A DNA stretch of 36,806 nucleotides from Gammaproteobacteria bacterium (GCA_028821125.1 JAPPHD010000006.1:1-36806); one strand, 5' to 3'. Positions 1 to 8,570 are shown, counted from the stretch's first letter. Notes: a model not told the origin generated them from the letters alone. A program made the numbers and translations.

Positions 1-1438
1 GGACGTAGGCCAGGGGCAGGAGGTCGATGTCGGAGACCAGGTCCAGGCGCCATTCGCCCTGCCCGTCCCCGACGCCTTGCGCCAGCCCCTTGCCCGTGTT
101 TCCGACCTCCAGGTCGTCGGAATTGAAATGAACGGTTTCGCGCGCATGGATCTGAACGTCAAATGGCTCAAATCGCATGCCGGCATCGTCAATCGCATAG
201 ACGCGGACGCTGCTGGACCGTTCCGAACGGTTGATCAGCCGCACGAATCCCTGCTGGAGCGGATTGGCGGTGGACAGCACCAGGGGCAGGGCGTATTGCT
301 GACCGATGATCGCTCCGCCGGCGCCCGTGTCGGAGACGGTGATGCGCACGGCGCTCGAACAGTTGTCGTCCGTGCGGTTCTCGCCGGACACACGTCGCAC
401 GCAGCCTCCATAGTAGTAGACGCCGGCCTCTTTGGGTGCGTTCAGGTCGATCAATTGCTCCTCACCGCCGGAGACAGGCAACCCGCCGATCGGGTCTGAA
501 CCCAGAAACTCGTCGTCGGTCGTTATGGTGCTGTCGCTGGAGCGAAAGTATCTCAGCACGGTGGACTCCGATGCGGCCTCGCCATGGTTGCGCACCCGCG
601 CCCGTATCGTGAACGACTCCCGGGGCATGAGGTTGGCCTTTGATGCACTAACCGCCTCAACGCGCAGGTCGGGACGGTCGACACCCAACCCCGAATAGTG
701 GGTTACCCGCAGAGAATACGAGCCGACGCTGCCGCGGTTCCCGGACACTTGCACGAAATAGGTGCCCGCCGGTACGGCGGTTGAGATCAGGAAGTTCAAG
801 CCTTCCCCACTGTCGTTGTCTTGCGTCAGCTCTTCCCCCGCGTCGCTGAAAAGAGCGCCGAAAGTGTCGGTGTCACCGGTGGTCTCGGCCTCGACTTCTC
901 CCTGGGATCTGATTGCAAATCGCCACCAGTCCGTATCCCTTGGATCGTTAACCCCGTCCTGAACCGTTTCGCCCAGTCGGATCGGGTTGGCGAGAGCCAT
1001 CGTGTCGTCGTCCCTGTCAGTGCCGGCCCCCAGGGCGTCGCTGCTCACGCGCAAGGTGTAGGGGCCGGTTGCCTGCTCGACGCCACTGACGCGCACGTAA
1101 TAGGTACCGGCATTGAGGGTGTAGGTGATCAGGAAGTTGAGCCTCGATCCGCCGTCATCGTCCTCGGCCAGATTGAAACCGGAGCTGGTCTGCAATTGGC
1201 CGAACGTATCGGTGCTGCCCTTGGTTTCCACGGTCACCGGCGCCCGTCTCGGCATTTCGAACTGCCAGTAGTCGACATCGCCCGCTTCGTTCAGCACATC
1301 TTCCACATCCTCGTTCAGGTTGATGGGCGTGGCTTTTTCAAGCGTGTCGTCGTCCCGGTCCTCGGCGGCGGCCGCCAGGTTCGCGGCAAGAACCAGCGAA
1401 AGCGCTGCCGCGATTCGGAACGGATTGGATCTCGTCAT
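1..1438 (-). CDS. Exported protein with two PPC domains and a CARDB-like domain (partial, runs off left edge)
   Basis: Reading the minus strand from the ATG at 1438 gives an uninterrupted frame of 479 codons to the window edge; no stop is reached, so the C-terminus is missing. Residues 1-24 form a Sec signal peptide (basic start, hydrophobic core, AxA-like end). Two similar beta-sandwich units follow (about 28-132 and 140-248), each opening with DRDDDT and containing AGTYYVRVSG or AGTYFVQVSG, the signature of bacterial pre-peptidase C-terminal (PPC) domains. Residues about 255-370 resemble a CARDB domain (RPDLRVEAVSAS, then an ENRTDDNCSSAVRITV end). A further domain starts near 385 (QGFVRLINRS, HFNSDDLEVGN), a type I associate from memory with surface proteins of gammaproteobacteria. 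It is probably secreted or surface-exposed; no catalytic domain is visible in this part. The neighbour upstream on the same strand is separated by a terminator. Confidence 0.85.
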   Translation of the reverse strand, partial: MTRSNPFRIAAALSLVLAANLAAAAEDRDDDTLEKATPINLNEDVEDVLNEAGDVDYWQFEMPRRAPVTVETKGSTDTFGQLQTSSGFNLAEDDDGGSRLNFLITYTLNAGTYYVRVSGVEQATGPYTLRVSSDALGAGTDRDDDTMALANPIRLGETVQDGVNDPRDTDWWRFAIRSQGEVEAETTGDTDTFGALFSDAGEELTQDNDSGEGLNFLISTAVPAGTYFVQVSGNRGSVGSYSLRVTHYSGLGVDRPDLRVEAVSASKANLMPRESFTIRARVRNHGEAASESTVLRYFRSSDSTITTDDEFLGSDPIGGLPVSGGEEQLIDLNAPKEAGVYYYGGCVRRVSGENRTDDNCSSAVRITVSDTGAGGAIIGQQYALPLVLSTANPLQQGFVRLINRSERSSSVRVYAIDDAGMRFEPFDVQIHARETVHFNSDDLEVGNTGKGLAQGVGDGQGEWRLDLVSDIDLLPLAYV

Positions 1439-1464
1439 GGCTGCCCCGACTACTGCAACGCAGC

Positions 1465-1490
1465 AAAAAAAGGGGGCTTTCGCCCCCTTT
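1465..1490 (-). terminator. Intrinsic terminator of the exported protein gene at 1523-3172
   Basis: Read on the minus strand, a perfect 9-bp stem (AAAGGGGGC with GCCCCCTTT) and a 4-nt loop run into seven T residues, starting 33 nt after the stop codon at 1523. It is a textbook rho-independent terminator. It separates the two exported-protein genes, so they are probably separate transcripts. The A-rich foot of the stem could also serve rightward transcription, but no plus-strand gene ends here. Confidence 0.9.
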
Positions 1491-1522
1491 CCGCATCCTG
1501 TGGATGCCGCTGCATGTTGGGA

Positions 1523-3172
1523 TCAGTCGTAAATCACCGTATCCGTGCTGCCGTCCTCCAGATTGACCTGGGTGGTGGCAATCGAGATGTTGGCCGGATT
1601 GGAGTTCACCGTCACCGTGGCTGCCGCGCGATTCTTGCCTTCGAAGTTCAAGATATCACCGACTCGCAGTACCACCTGCGACTTCGGCATGATCGTGTTG
1701 AGCCCAGCTTCCTTCGCAGCCATCGCCGCATCGGAAAGCATGACGCTGGTGCCGTCTTCCGTCGTGATGCCGACCAAGTCGTACTTCACCATCTTGCCGC
1801 TGTGGTTCACGATGATGAGCCGTTGGTTGTACTTCTCGGAGGCGGTAAGATAAGTCACCCTTTGGGCAGTGCCGTCGCGTTTGATGGTACCGATCGTCCC
1901 CGATCCAAGTAGAGCTGTTTTGGCGGCGGGACCCCATACCAAATCGGTATCGCCAGGGACAATCAACACGTTCGCAGCGAATTCCTGTTCTTCAATCGGA
2001 ACCGTGTTAGATTCCGGGCCTTCTGTATCGACGTTTACGCAAAGGGCATAGGCTGTCCCAGGCATCAAACCGCCCATCGTATTTGTTGCTGGCGGGTCCA
2101 ACGATTCGATTCCGGTCAGCGGATTTTCCGGTGTGTGGCCTGTGGCATCCAACCCGCACATAACTGAACCTGTTGCGTCCACCTCGGCTAGAGCGAATGC
2201 GCCGATTGTCGTATCACCTTCGATGTTGACTATGACGCCCCCTGAGCCGTCGTCCATCGGAGTCGCGACAAGACCGTGAGCTATGGGGGGTGAGGCGGTG
2301 TCGTCATCTAAAAGTGCTACTGCTAGGCCGTTGCGTGCGTCGTAGACCATACCGCCGGGATATGACAGCAAGTCGACCTCGGCGTTGCCGAGTGACACGA
2401 CGTTTGTAATGTCACCACCGGCGACAAACCACAGAAAGTCTGCATCGACACTGGCGGTGGCGCTTCCGTTGTTGATGGTGGCTCCGAGCGCATCAACTAC
2501 CCTAATCAGAGCCGCGCTACCGCCGACGGAAGCTGTTGCTATCGCCCCGATCCCATCAATAGCGTCGAATTGATCTCGGTGCAACGTTACGGAAATTCCA
2601 TAGCTGCCAGGACTGAGACTATCTACAGCAAGTGCTTCGCTCAGTTCAAACTTGATATGCGTGAGAAGCGTAATCGCGGTGTTCATGTCAATAACGGCAA
2701 CGCTTGAACCAACACCATCGCGAACGAATGTGGCCGAACCAGCCGCCGCGTAGTTATTGGCGCCGGTTAGACCGCTATCGGGCGGGATATAGGGAGTAGG
2801 CGGGGTTGCATTGTTGTCCGCTGGAATACCGGCTGCAGTAAACATCGCCGGTGCAGCTCGGAAAATCATGCCATCCAACTCGATCCGCAAATGATACCCG
2901 TCACCCGCATCGAGTTGCAGTCTAGGCCGGAACGAGATATCCATCCTATCCGGACCGTGCACGTCGAAGTACTTAGCCCCGGTGCTGCCATGACTTGTAA
3001 CGGTATTCGCCGAGTCGGCAAGCGTTTCCGCCGCGATAAGCGTGAACGCTGGTGAGATAGCGTCCAAGTTAGTAGTAGGGCTAGTAGCCTGTGCTGCCGC
3101 AAAGCCCGGCCCAAGCAAAAGCGCAGACCCAATGGCCACAATGGCAACCCTGAGAGTTTTCATGCTGAGCAT
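1523..3172 (-). CDS. Exported protein of unknown function
   Basis: I chose the ATG at 3172 because GGAG lies 8 nt upstream; a GTG at 3181 is also in frame, and the ATG at 3163 is a further alternative. The product is about 549 aa with a signal peptide (hydrophobic stretch followed by FAAAQA). The mature protein is rich in Ala, Thr, Asp and Gly and low in charge repeats, as in beta-rich extracellular proteins. It has a central segment with CGLDATG and ALCVNVDTEGPESN resembling a fibronectin-like strand pattern, and a C-terminal segment (from about residue 430) with RLIIVNHSGK and an Asn/Thr-rich end. I do not recognise a named family and see no active-site motif. A surface or matrix protein is plausible. 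It has an AT-rich upstream region and its own terminator at 1465-1490. Confidence 0.8.
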   Translation of the reverse strand: MLSMKTLRVAIVAIGSALLLGPGFAAAQATSPTTNLDAISPAFTLIAAETLADSANTVTSHGSTGAKYFDVHGPDRMDISFRPRLQLDAGDGYHLRIELDGMIFRAAPAMFTAAGIPADNNATPPTPYIPPDSGLTGANNYAAAGSATFVRDGVGSSVAVIDMNTAITLLTHIKFELSEALAVDSLSPGSYGISVTLHRDQFDAIDGIGAIATASVGGSAALIRVVDALGATINNGSATASVDADFLWFVAGGDITNVVSLGNAEVDLLSYPGGMVYDARNGLAVALLDDDTASPPIAHGLVATPMDDGSGGVIVNIEGDTTIGAFALAEVDATGSVMCGLDATGHTPENPLTGIESLDPPATNTMGGLMPGTAYALCVNVDTEGPESNTVPIEEQEFAANVLIVPGDTDLVWGPAAKTALLGSGTIGTIKRDGTAQRVTYLTASEKYNQRLIIVNHSGKMVKYDLVGITTEDGTSVMLSDAAMAAKEAGLNTIMPKSQVVLRVGDILNFEGKNRAAATVTVNSNPANISIATTQVNLEDGSTDTVIYD

Positions 3173-3669
3173 TGTTTTCACTCCGTCATCCCAACAAATT
3201 GATATTAAATCTGTGGTTTTTCGGACGGAATTTTGGTTATTTTTCCAATAATTTCAGTTAATTAATCAAAGATCACGTGTTCCAAAGGTCGTTCTGTGTT
3301 CGTGCTGTATCAACAATTGGAACCCCGTCCGAGTTGCGATTTGGTGGACCTTTGGGAATGTTTTCTGCCTTTGGGGGCGTTGAACTGCCGCGCCGGAGTT
3401 GCAGAACGTAGACTGGCGCTATGTGGAGGGCGCCCGTCCGAGGCTCAAATGAAGAACAATCATCGGAGATTGCTTACACCAAAGGAGGCCAATCTCGCAT
3501 GTCGAACTACGCGTTGGGCGGACATGTGATTCAGAGTCCGCTGACAATCGCTTCTTTCAGCCGATGCCGGCAATGCCTTTGCAACCGGTTCGACCCTGAA
3601 ATCGTTCAATACAGCGAGTGCACGCAGGCAGCGCGGCCGGGTAATCGGGAGCGATGGGGGATCGCTGGC
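3173..3669. other. Intergenic region, AT-rich near the exported-protein gene
   Basis: No convincing gene. The part at 3210-3280 is strikingly AT-rich for this window and includes TTAATTAA. It is the likely promoter region of the leftward gene, with a TAATAT -10 candidate about 40 nt before the start. The remainder (3300-3669) has unremarkable short frames on both strands and may hold the chromosomal side of an integration site for the adjacent recombinase, but I could not find a repeated core to prove it. Confidence 0.4.
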
Positions 3670-4824
3670 CTAAACGGCGTCCAGTATCTTGGCCAGGTCG
3701 CCGGACACCAGATTGGTGGCGTTCACCACGGGAATGTTGGCGCGGCGGACGTAACGGTCTGCCATCGTCGCCGTCTTGTGGCCCAGCAGGTCGCGTAGAG
3801 TGTGCGAAGAAACGCCGGACTCCGCGGCGCGCGTCATGAACGTGCGCCGGAGATCATGCAGGCGAACGTCGGTCAACCCCGCCGCTGTCGCCGCTTTCAG
3901 GAACGCCAGCCGCACGGTCGTGTAGCTCACCGGTTTGGTTGGGTCGGTGCAGAAGACGTAGTTGCCCTGCACCGGGAGTCGTTTCAATGCGTCGAGAGCG
4001 GCTGCGCTCAGGGGGTGGTTCCGTCGTCCGGTCTTCGTGGTCGGGAGAAGTACGCTGCCGGTTTCGAAGTTGACGCAGTCCCACCGCAACGAGATCACCT
4101 CGCTGATGCGCAACCCGGTAAGAATTGCGATGTGAATCACGGCGCGCCTGGCAGGGTCGACGCTCTCCTTGGCCAGGGCCTTGCACAAGGCGAAGATTTC
4201 AGTCGTCTTGAGCGTTCGATCGCGAGGTTCCTCCCGGCTGCGTTCCACTCCCCTGCATGGATTGCTGTACTGATGGCGCAATCCCTGATCTTCAAAGTAC
4301 CGGAAGAGCCTGCTGGCCAGGGCCAGAATCCGGTTCCGCAGAACCGGGCGCAGCGGGTTCACCATTCTTTCGATCTGGGAGCGCCGTACCTCGTCGATGT
4401 CCAGCTTGCCGATTGCGGGGATGAGGTAGCGAGCCGCCTGTTTCTCGTATTCCCGAACCGTCCTGGGTGTCATTCTGCCGTTCTGAACGCGCTTGGGGCA
4501 GAATTGTTCGAAGAAGATGCGGATTCCCTGTGCCACGGTGACGGACCTGCGCCGTTTCTGCCGCCGGCTCAGCAGGTCGGTTTCCCCCATACGGATCTTC
4601 AGCAGTTCCTTGCCGGCCAGTTCACGGACTTCCTTCAGCGAGACCTCGCCGGTCCGGGCCAGGGTGACAAGCCGCTGCTTGCCCTTGGCGTCTCTGTACC
4701 GGAGGACGAACGCGCTCGATCCGGCCGGCGTGATGCGGCATCCCAATCCTTTGAGCTTGGAGTCCCACAGGATGCGGGTCCTGTCGCCGGGCTTCAGGTC
4801 GCGAACGGTGCGCTCAGTCAGCAA
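3670..4824 (-). CDS. Tyrosine recombinase (phage/island integrase)
   Basis: Site-specific recombinase that would cut and rejoin DNA at an attachment site. I start it at the TTG at 4824, preceded by GGAG at 7-nt spacing, giving 384 aa; this places an LTERTVRDLKPGDR opening where P4-type integrases (DUF4102 arm-binding domain) usually begin. Earlier in-frame codons run into the GGTAGGTGTCCC repeat at 4898 and look spurious. A SAM-like core-binding domain spans about 95-195 and the catalytic domain 205-384. All catalytic residues are present: R239 (TGLRISEV), K264 (TKTGRR), H323 and R326 (HDLRRTF), H349 (LLGHKT) and the nucleophile Y358 (DRYVRR). It is intact and probably functional. It sits at the left edge of an accessory region with toxin-antitoxin and TIR-like genes, consistent with an island integrase. 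Attachment sites were not identified. Confidence 0.92.
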   Translation of the reverse strand: MLTERTVRDLKPGDRTRILWDSKLKGLGCRITPAGSSAFVLRYRDAKGKQRLVTLARTGEVSLKEVRELAGKELLKIRMGETDLLSRRQKRRRSVTVAQGIRIFFEQFCPKRVQNGRMTPRTVREYEKQAARYLIPAIGKLDIDEVRRSQIERMVNPLRPVLRNRILALASRLFRYFEDQGLRHQYSNPCRGVERSREEPRDRTLKTTEIFALCKALAKESVDPARRAVIHIAILTGLRISEVISLRWDCVNFETGSVLLPTTKTGRRNHPLSAAALDALKRLPVQGNYVFCTDPTKPVSYTTVRLAFLKAATAAGLTDVRLHDLRRTFMTRAAESGVSSHTLRDLLGHKTATMADRYVRRANIPVVNATNLVSGDLAKILDAV

Positions 4825-4897
4825 ATGACGTCTCCTTGGAGAACCGAGGGGACGGCGAACCGGATTGGGTATCAATACGGGCCGGAGTCCACTCGAA

Positions 4898-4909
4898 GGT
4901 AGGTGTCCC
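4898..4909 (-). repeat. Single copy of the GGGACACCTACC motif upstream of the integrase
   Basis: One exact copy of the 12-nt motif, reading GGTAGGTGTCCC on the plus strand, 74 nt upstream of the integrase start. All other copies lie beyond 26.5 kb. It shows the element is not confined to the right-hand island. Confidence 0.8.
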
Positions 4910-4992
4910 AATCCGCCGAAATCGCCAGGTCCGGTCGGTCCCGATACTCGGGGAAATTATCGCCCGTTTTCTCTTGGGGTTGCATAAATCTA

Positions 4993-5250
4993 CTATTTGG
5001 AGTTGGTGAATTTCGTGTGATTTTCGTAAATTATCGGGCTTCGAGTTATCTCATCGAGTTCGGTGTCGTCGAGCTCGAACCGGGGCATGCGCCGAACGAT
5101 GCATGGAACCTCGCTGGTGGGAAAGTGCTCGATGTCGCTAATGGCGACGGGAATCAGACAAATTCTGCATTTCCTGGCGCCGAAGGCGTACTCGATGTTT
5201 TGCTCTACGACGGGGGAGCTTTCTGCCGCTGGTGTGAGTGGCGCCACCAT
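4993..5250 (-). CDS. Small hypothetical protein (85 aa)
   Basis: The ATG at 5250 is preceded by AAGGAG at 9-nt spacing and opens an 85-codon frame. The protein has a CRICLIPV segment followed by an acidic, polar tail (FELDDTELDEI, then a basic end). Codon composition looks coding, but no family is recognised. The same frame stays open further upstream to 5517, though that extension reads poorly. The gene lies on the same strand as the integrase, 168 nt upstream of it, so it could be an accessory factor of that element; this is speculation. It could also be a chance frame. Confidence 0.4.
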   Translation of the reverse strand: MVAPLTPAAESSPVVEQNIEYAFGARKCRICLIPVAISDIEHFPTSEVPCIVRRMPRFELDDTELDEITRSPIIYENHTKFTNSK

Positions 5251-5675
5251 GGCGGGAGGCTCCTTCAGGAGGCACGCGACCTCGCCCGCCCGTTCGAACC
5301 TATACCAGTTCACTGCCGCTTGCGATGTGCTACTCTCTTTTCCGCATACTGTTTCGAGGATCCGGCGTTGCCGGGTCACCCGCTGAATAAAACAGCCGCA
5401 ATGATCGGCTGGGGGTAGCTCTCCCGGCTGCGTGGCGAACAGGCGGGTATTCTCCTTCCTTGGAGCAGTATGCAATGGCCCGGCGCCAGTCGCCGGATGA
5501 CTGTGCGATTTCGCCACAGGTTGTTCTCCATGACCGAGACACTCCTGGCGTTGCTGTCCGCGCTATCGGTCGTTGCGGCGGCTGACCGGAACCCGGGTTT
5601 CGCGTCCGGCCGGTCGCCGCGGAAAACGACGTCCCCATTGCAGACCCGCCCCCCCACAGGGTCAGGAGGAACCCC
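5251..5675. other. Intergenic region without a convincing gene
   Basis: Several overlapping frames exist on both strands, but none has a good ribosome site together with coherent protein character. The last 15 nt hold the strong AGGAGG site of the gene that starts at 5676. The promoter of that gene should lie here, but I cannot place it with confidence. Confidence 0.4.
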
Positions 5676-6140
5676 ATGACCGCTTTCCTGAAGGCCATGG
5701 CCCGACAGGGCGCCGTGGGCGTAGCCGCACGCTGGGCGGCGCACCGCTACCAGTTCTACATGTGTCTTGCCCCCGACGAACCCGTGACGATTGACTCCAT
5801 CGTCGCTGCCCTCATTGCCGCCCGCTACGACGTCGATGCGCTCGTTTGTCCGCTCGGCCGTTCGCCCGGAATCCGCGCCGCGCTCGGCACCCTGCGTGAA
5901 GCAGGCGGCATCCACGGCATCTGCCACCTCGTGGTTCTGATACTCACGGCCGAAACCGATTTTCTGGGCCTGCCCCCCGGCGTGAAAACCGAGTCCATCG
6001 AAGTGATCGGCTCGGAACTTGCCGCTCTGGGCGTTCCCGGGGAGCATGCCTTCGGCGACGACCCCGGCGGTTGCCCGGAGAGCCTCTGCTGCGCCTACCT
6101 GCCATCGATTCAGTTGCTCGGGCTGCTGTTGCGTGAATGA
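5676..6140 (+). CDS. Hypothetical protein (154 aa)
   Basis: Start is fixed by AGGAGG 6 nt before the ATG. The 154-aa product looks cytosolic: alternating helices and strands, no signal peptide and no clear membrane segment. It carries several Cys residues (MCLAP, LVCPLG, IHGICH, GGCPESLCC), which might bind metal, but their spacing fits no zinc motif I know. No family is recognised. A 271-codon frame on the opposite strand overlaps it and is regarded as a shadow because it lacks a ribosome site. The next gene begins 217 nt downstream on the same strand. Confidence 0.6.
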   Translation: MTAFLKAMARQGAVGVAARWAAHRYQFYMCLAPDEPVTIDSIVAALIAARYDVDALVCPLGRSPGIRAALGTLREAGGIHGICHLVVLILTAETDFLGLPPGVKTESIEVIGSELAALGVPGEHAFGDDPGGCPESLCCAYLPSIQLLGLLLRE

Positions 6141-6315
6141 GTTCCGGCCCAACCGCCAGGGCGCGGCCATCGGGAATGCCAGGCGCACCATCTCATTTCA
6201 GAACACCGGTACGTGTCGACAGGTTGGTGAGGTGCCCGGATGGACTTTCAAGCAGGCTCATCACGACGAGTTCGGCGTTCGACTCGACAAGCAATCGCCG
6301 CTTCTCCTTGGGATT

Positions 6316-6376
6316 TTTACCACAATCGGGATGCAGGCGAGGTGCTAGAATCATCGGATGTCCAGTCCCGTATTCG
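6316..6376 (+). promoter_or_regulatory. Extended -10 promoter with ATG at about +1 (possible leaderless mRNA)
   Basis: A TG-C-TAGAAT extended -10 element has its hexamer at 6346-6351 and the ATG at 6358, so transcription would start at or next to the A of the start codon. No Shine-Dalgarno sequence lies in the short gap, consistent with leaderless translation. A related copy of the same segment, with the same 6-nt gap, occurs at 8571-8604. A good -35 box at standard spacing is not visible. Confidence 0.45.
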
Positions 6377-6894
6377 ACACGCTCAAGGCAGCGAACTCCC
6401 TGAAAGATGCTGGTTTTGACGACCGTCAGGCCGAGGCGGTGGTTACCACCGTCGGTGGGGCGATGATCGACAACCTTGTGACGAAACCGGATTTGCGGAA
6501 CGCGCTGGAGCCGATGGTGACGAAGGCGGAGTTGCGCAGCGCGCTGAAGGCGGCGCTCGAGCCGATGGTCACGAAGAACGAGTTGCACCTCGCGCTCGAG
6601 CCAATGGTGACCAGGGAGGAATTGCGCCTCGCGCTGGAGCCGATGGTGACCAGGGAGGAATTGCGCTTCGCGCTGGAACCGATGGTGACCAGGGAGGAAT
6701 TGCGCTTTGCGCTGGAGCCGATGGTGACCAGGGAGTACCTGGAACATTACCTGGAACAGGCTCTCGACAAGCGCCTGGAACCGATGGCCACCAGAGCCGA
6801 CCTGCATCTGATTCAGCACCAGGTAACGACGCGGCTGGGGGCCCTGGTTGTCGCTTGTGTGGGCATCCTCGGCGTTCTGATCGGATTGTTCTAG
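6358..6894 (+). CDS. Coiled-coil, C-tail membrane-anchored protein with 13-residue tandem repeats (DUF1640/CCDC90-like)
   Basis: The 178-aa product has an N-terminal module (SPVFDTLKAANSLKDAGFDD, then RQAEAV) like that of bacterial DUF1640/CCDC90-type coiled-coil proteins. A run of near-identical 13-residue units (LEPMVTREELRLA type) follows from about residue 50 to 145, and a hydrophobic tail (about 160-178) forms a single C-terminal membrane anchor. Heptad-like Leu spacing predicts a long helix. Such proteins are usually small membrane-tethered coiled coils of unclear function, often in mobile or stress-related contexts. The repeats are exact enough at DNA level to change number by slippage. 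The start may be leaderless. The family assignment is from memory of the N-terminal pattern and is moderately sure. Confidence 0.75.
   Translation: MSSPVFDTLKAANSLKDAGFDDRQAEAVVTTVGGAMIDNLVTKPDLRNALEPMVTKAELRSALKAALEPMVTKNELHLALEPMVTREELRLALEPMVTREELRFALEPMVTREELRFALEPMVTREYLEHYLEQALDKRLEPMATRADLHLIQHQVTTRLGALVVACVGILGVLIGLF
6556..6711 (+). repeat. 39-bp in-frame tandem repeat, four units
   Basis: Four head-to-tail units of 39 nt (13 codons), the last three nearly identical at DNA level. More diverged units flank them at 6505-6555 and 6712-6774. Being a multiple of three, copy-number change would lengthen or shorten the coiled coil without breaking the frame. Confidence 0.85.
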
Positions 6895-7162
6895 CGCGGT
6901 GAGCCTGGCGCAGTGCGTACGGGCCTGATTTGCGCGCTCGTTCTGTGGGTGGCACCTGCCGTGGCGCAGGCGTAGCCGTCGAAGTCCAGGTCCTCCTCGG
7001 AGTCGTACCAGCCGCCAAAGAAACTGTACCGGGCCGCCTGCGGTGAAACGGTCGACGCGGGTGTGGGTAACGTTGGCGGCCGCGCGCCGGCTGCAGACCA
7101 CCACTACCGGGGACACTAACAGTCAGCGGCTGGCCATGCTTTGATCGTTCGGCTTACCGGGG
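6895..7162. other. Intergenic region, possible degraded gene fragment
   Basis: No intact gene. On the minus strand, between about 7020 and 6900, one frame reads YSFFGGWYDSEEDLDFDGYA, which looks more like real protein than noise, but it has no start or ribosome site. It may be a remnant. A diverged GGGGACACTAAC at 7108-7119 resembles the 12-nt repeat of the right-hand region. Confidence 0.3.
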
Positions 7163-7792
7163 TCAACGGATCACGTAGCCCAGGCGCCGCGCCGCGTTCT
7201 TCAGCAGGGTGATCATGCCGGGATCGTCAAGCGTCTTGTGGAAACCGGGAGAGCGTGGCAGCGCTTCCGCAGCATCGGTGCGTTCGTTCAGTACGATCGC
7301 CACGGCATTGGCGAGCATGGAGGAGGGGTATGCGAATCCCTGTGCCTCGGGGTACGACGCATGGAGTGCCCTGGCCCAGTTGCGGCCTACCGATCGTGAG
7401 CCGGTCATCAGTGCCATCGATGCACCGATGCGCGTCGGGAACTCTCCGGTCAGATCCAGGAGATTGAGCGGCGACGTAACTGCAAAGCCAACCAACGCGG
7501 GTTTCTTGTGTGTACGGTGGATGGTGCGAGTCTTCTGGAACACTTCTGCAAGGCAGGTGACCGGGTTCATTGCCAGGTACATGACTGCGCGGGCGGTGTC
7601 TGTCCGGCCGTCAGGATGGTGGTCGAAGCGCGCGTCCGTCGGGCCGACGGTGCGGAACTGGTTCCAGAGGGACGGGTGCTCGCCGCCGCGGAAGTACAAC
7701 CGCCACAGTTCGTCACCCGACTCGATACGGCACCGCTCCGGGTCCGTGAATTCGAGTCTGTCGAGGTTGGGGTGCTTCGGAAGCTTGGTCAC
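7163..7792 (-). CDS. RES-domain toxin (type II toxin-antitoxin, NAD-targeting family)
   Basis: The start is the GTG at 7792, which overlaps the antitoxin stop (TAGTG), giving 209 aa and translational coupling. Longer frames reach upstream but would run through the antitoxin gene. The protein carries the three residues that name the RES family: R31 (LWRLYF), E83 (LAEVFQKT) and S157 (FAYPSSM), with Y72 nearby. RES toxins such as MbcT are related to ADP-ribosyltransferases and deplete NAD+; this is family knowledge, not shown here. The antitoxin is encoded directly upstream with a C-terminal domain that fits this partner class. Domain length and key residues look intact, so an active toxin is likely. 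Confidence 0.88.
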   Translation of the reverse strand: MTKLPKHPNLDRLEFTDPERCRIESGDELWRLYFRGGEHPSLWNQFRTVGPTDARFDHHPDGRTDTARAVMYLAMNPVTCLAEVFQKTRTIHRTHKKPALVGFAVTSPLNLLDLTGEFPTRIGASMALMTGSRSVGRNWARALHASYPEAQGFAYPSSMLANAVAIVLNERTDAAEALPRSPGFHKTLDDPGMITLLKNAARRLGYVIR

Positions 7793-8364
7793 TACCGTTC
7801 CGGCGCCACCCGCAACACGGCGTCGATATCGCGTCCCGCTTTCAGCCAATTCAGCGGCGTCATGTCTTCCAGGTCCGGATCGGAGGTAGTGATCCACCGT
7901 TGTACTGATACCGGGTCGAGACCGGCAATTGCCTGATTCACCCGCCCGATATTGGGCACGAGTGTCTTGCCGGAGAGCTGGTAGGCGGAGATGTGCAAAC
8001 GCCCTTCGATCCGCATCGCGTAAAGGCTTCTCTCGCGGATCATCTGCCGTACCCGCACCGGCGTGATACCGAGTGATTCGGCCAGCGCCGCGGGCGTCAG
8101 GCTGGTCGCGCGGATGGCGGCGAACTCGGTTGTGTAGTCGAGCATGGGGTCTGCGCCGTCCGGCCGTTCGTCGAGATCGACTCCGGCACGCTCCAGCATC
8201 GCGATCTCGGTGTCGGTCAGTTCGGTGCGGCTCGGGCCATACAGCGCCACCTGGAGTTCATCGATCGCCGCCTTGAGCGCAGCGTTGAGTCCTTCGGGCG
8301 CCACGGCCTTGAGGCCGTGGGCGTGAAAGTAGCGCTGTTCGGCCAGGGCTTCAGTGTGATCCAT
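7792..8364 (-). CDS. Xre/MbcA/ParS-like antitoxin of the RES pair
   Basis: This 190-aa protein would bind and neutralise the RES toxin and repress its own promoter. A helix-turn-helix lies at about residues 90-125 (LTPAALAESLGITPVRVRQM). The C-terminal part (about 145-190, ending in PLNWLKAGRDIDAVLRVA) matches the DUF2384 toxin-binding domain. The start ATG at 8364 is preceded by GGAAA. Gene order (antitoxin then toxin, 1-nt overlap) is standard for the family. A perfect inverted repeat lies 15-39 nt before the start and is the obvious operator. Confidence 0.85.
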   Translation of the reverse strand: MDHTEALAEQRYFHAHGLKAVAPEGLNAALKAAIDELQVALYGPSRTELTDTEIAMLERAGVDLDERPDGADPMLDYTTEFAAIRATSLTPAALAESLGITPVRVRQMIRERSLYAMRIEGRLHISAYQLSGKTLVPNIGRVNQAIAGLDPVSVQRWITTSDPDLEDMTPLNWLKAGRDIDAVLRVAPER

Positions 8365-8378
8365 GTTTCGTTTCCACG

Positions 8379-8403
8379 ACTATCGTTATCTATTGACGAT
8401 AGT
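8379..8403 (-). promoter_or_regulatory. Operator/promoter of the RES-Xre toxin-antitoxin operon
   Basis: ACTATCGT and ACGATAGT form a perfect 8-bp inverted repeat separated by 9 nt, centred about 27 nt upstream of the antitoxin ATG. It lies in a local AT-rich stretch suited to a promoter. Binding by the antitoxin helix-turn-helix would block transcription, the usual autoregulation. That the antitoxin binds here is inferred. Confidence 0.65.
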
Positions 8404-8570
8404 AAACAAAAGGAAACTGCAGGGCAATCTGTCGGGACGGGGTCGAGCCTTCGTTTTTTGCGGATTTCGCGCTTCACTGACCCTGTGACCAACGTAGGGT
8501 ATAACGCGAGAGTTCACCGGCCGCCGCCGCGCCCCATGCCGTGGCGCGAGCGGTCAAGGCGTAGGCCCGA

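Noticed and set aside
3173-5000. Attachment site (att) pair or tRNA target for the integrase
   Set aside because: I found no tRNA end and no repeated core on both sides within the window.
5376-6191. 271-codon minus-strand frame
   Set aside because: It overlaps the 154-aa gene that has a strong AGGAGG site, has no ribosome site of its own, and its translation has no coherent protein character.
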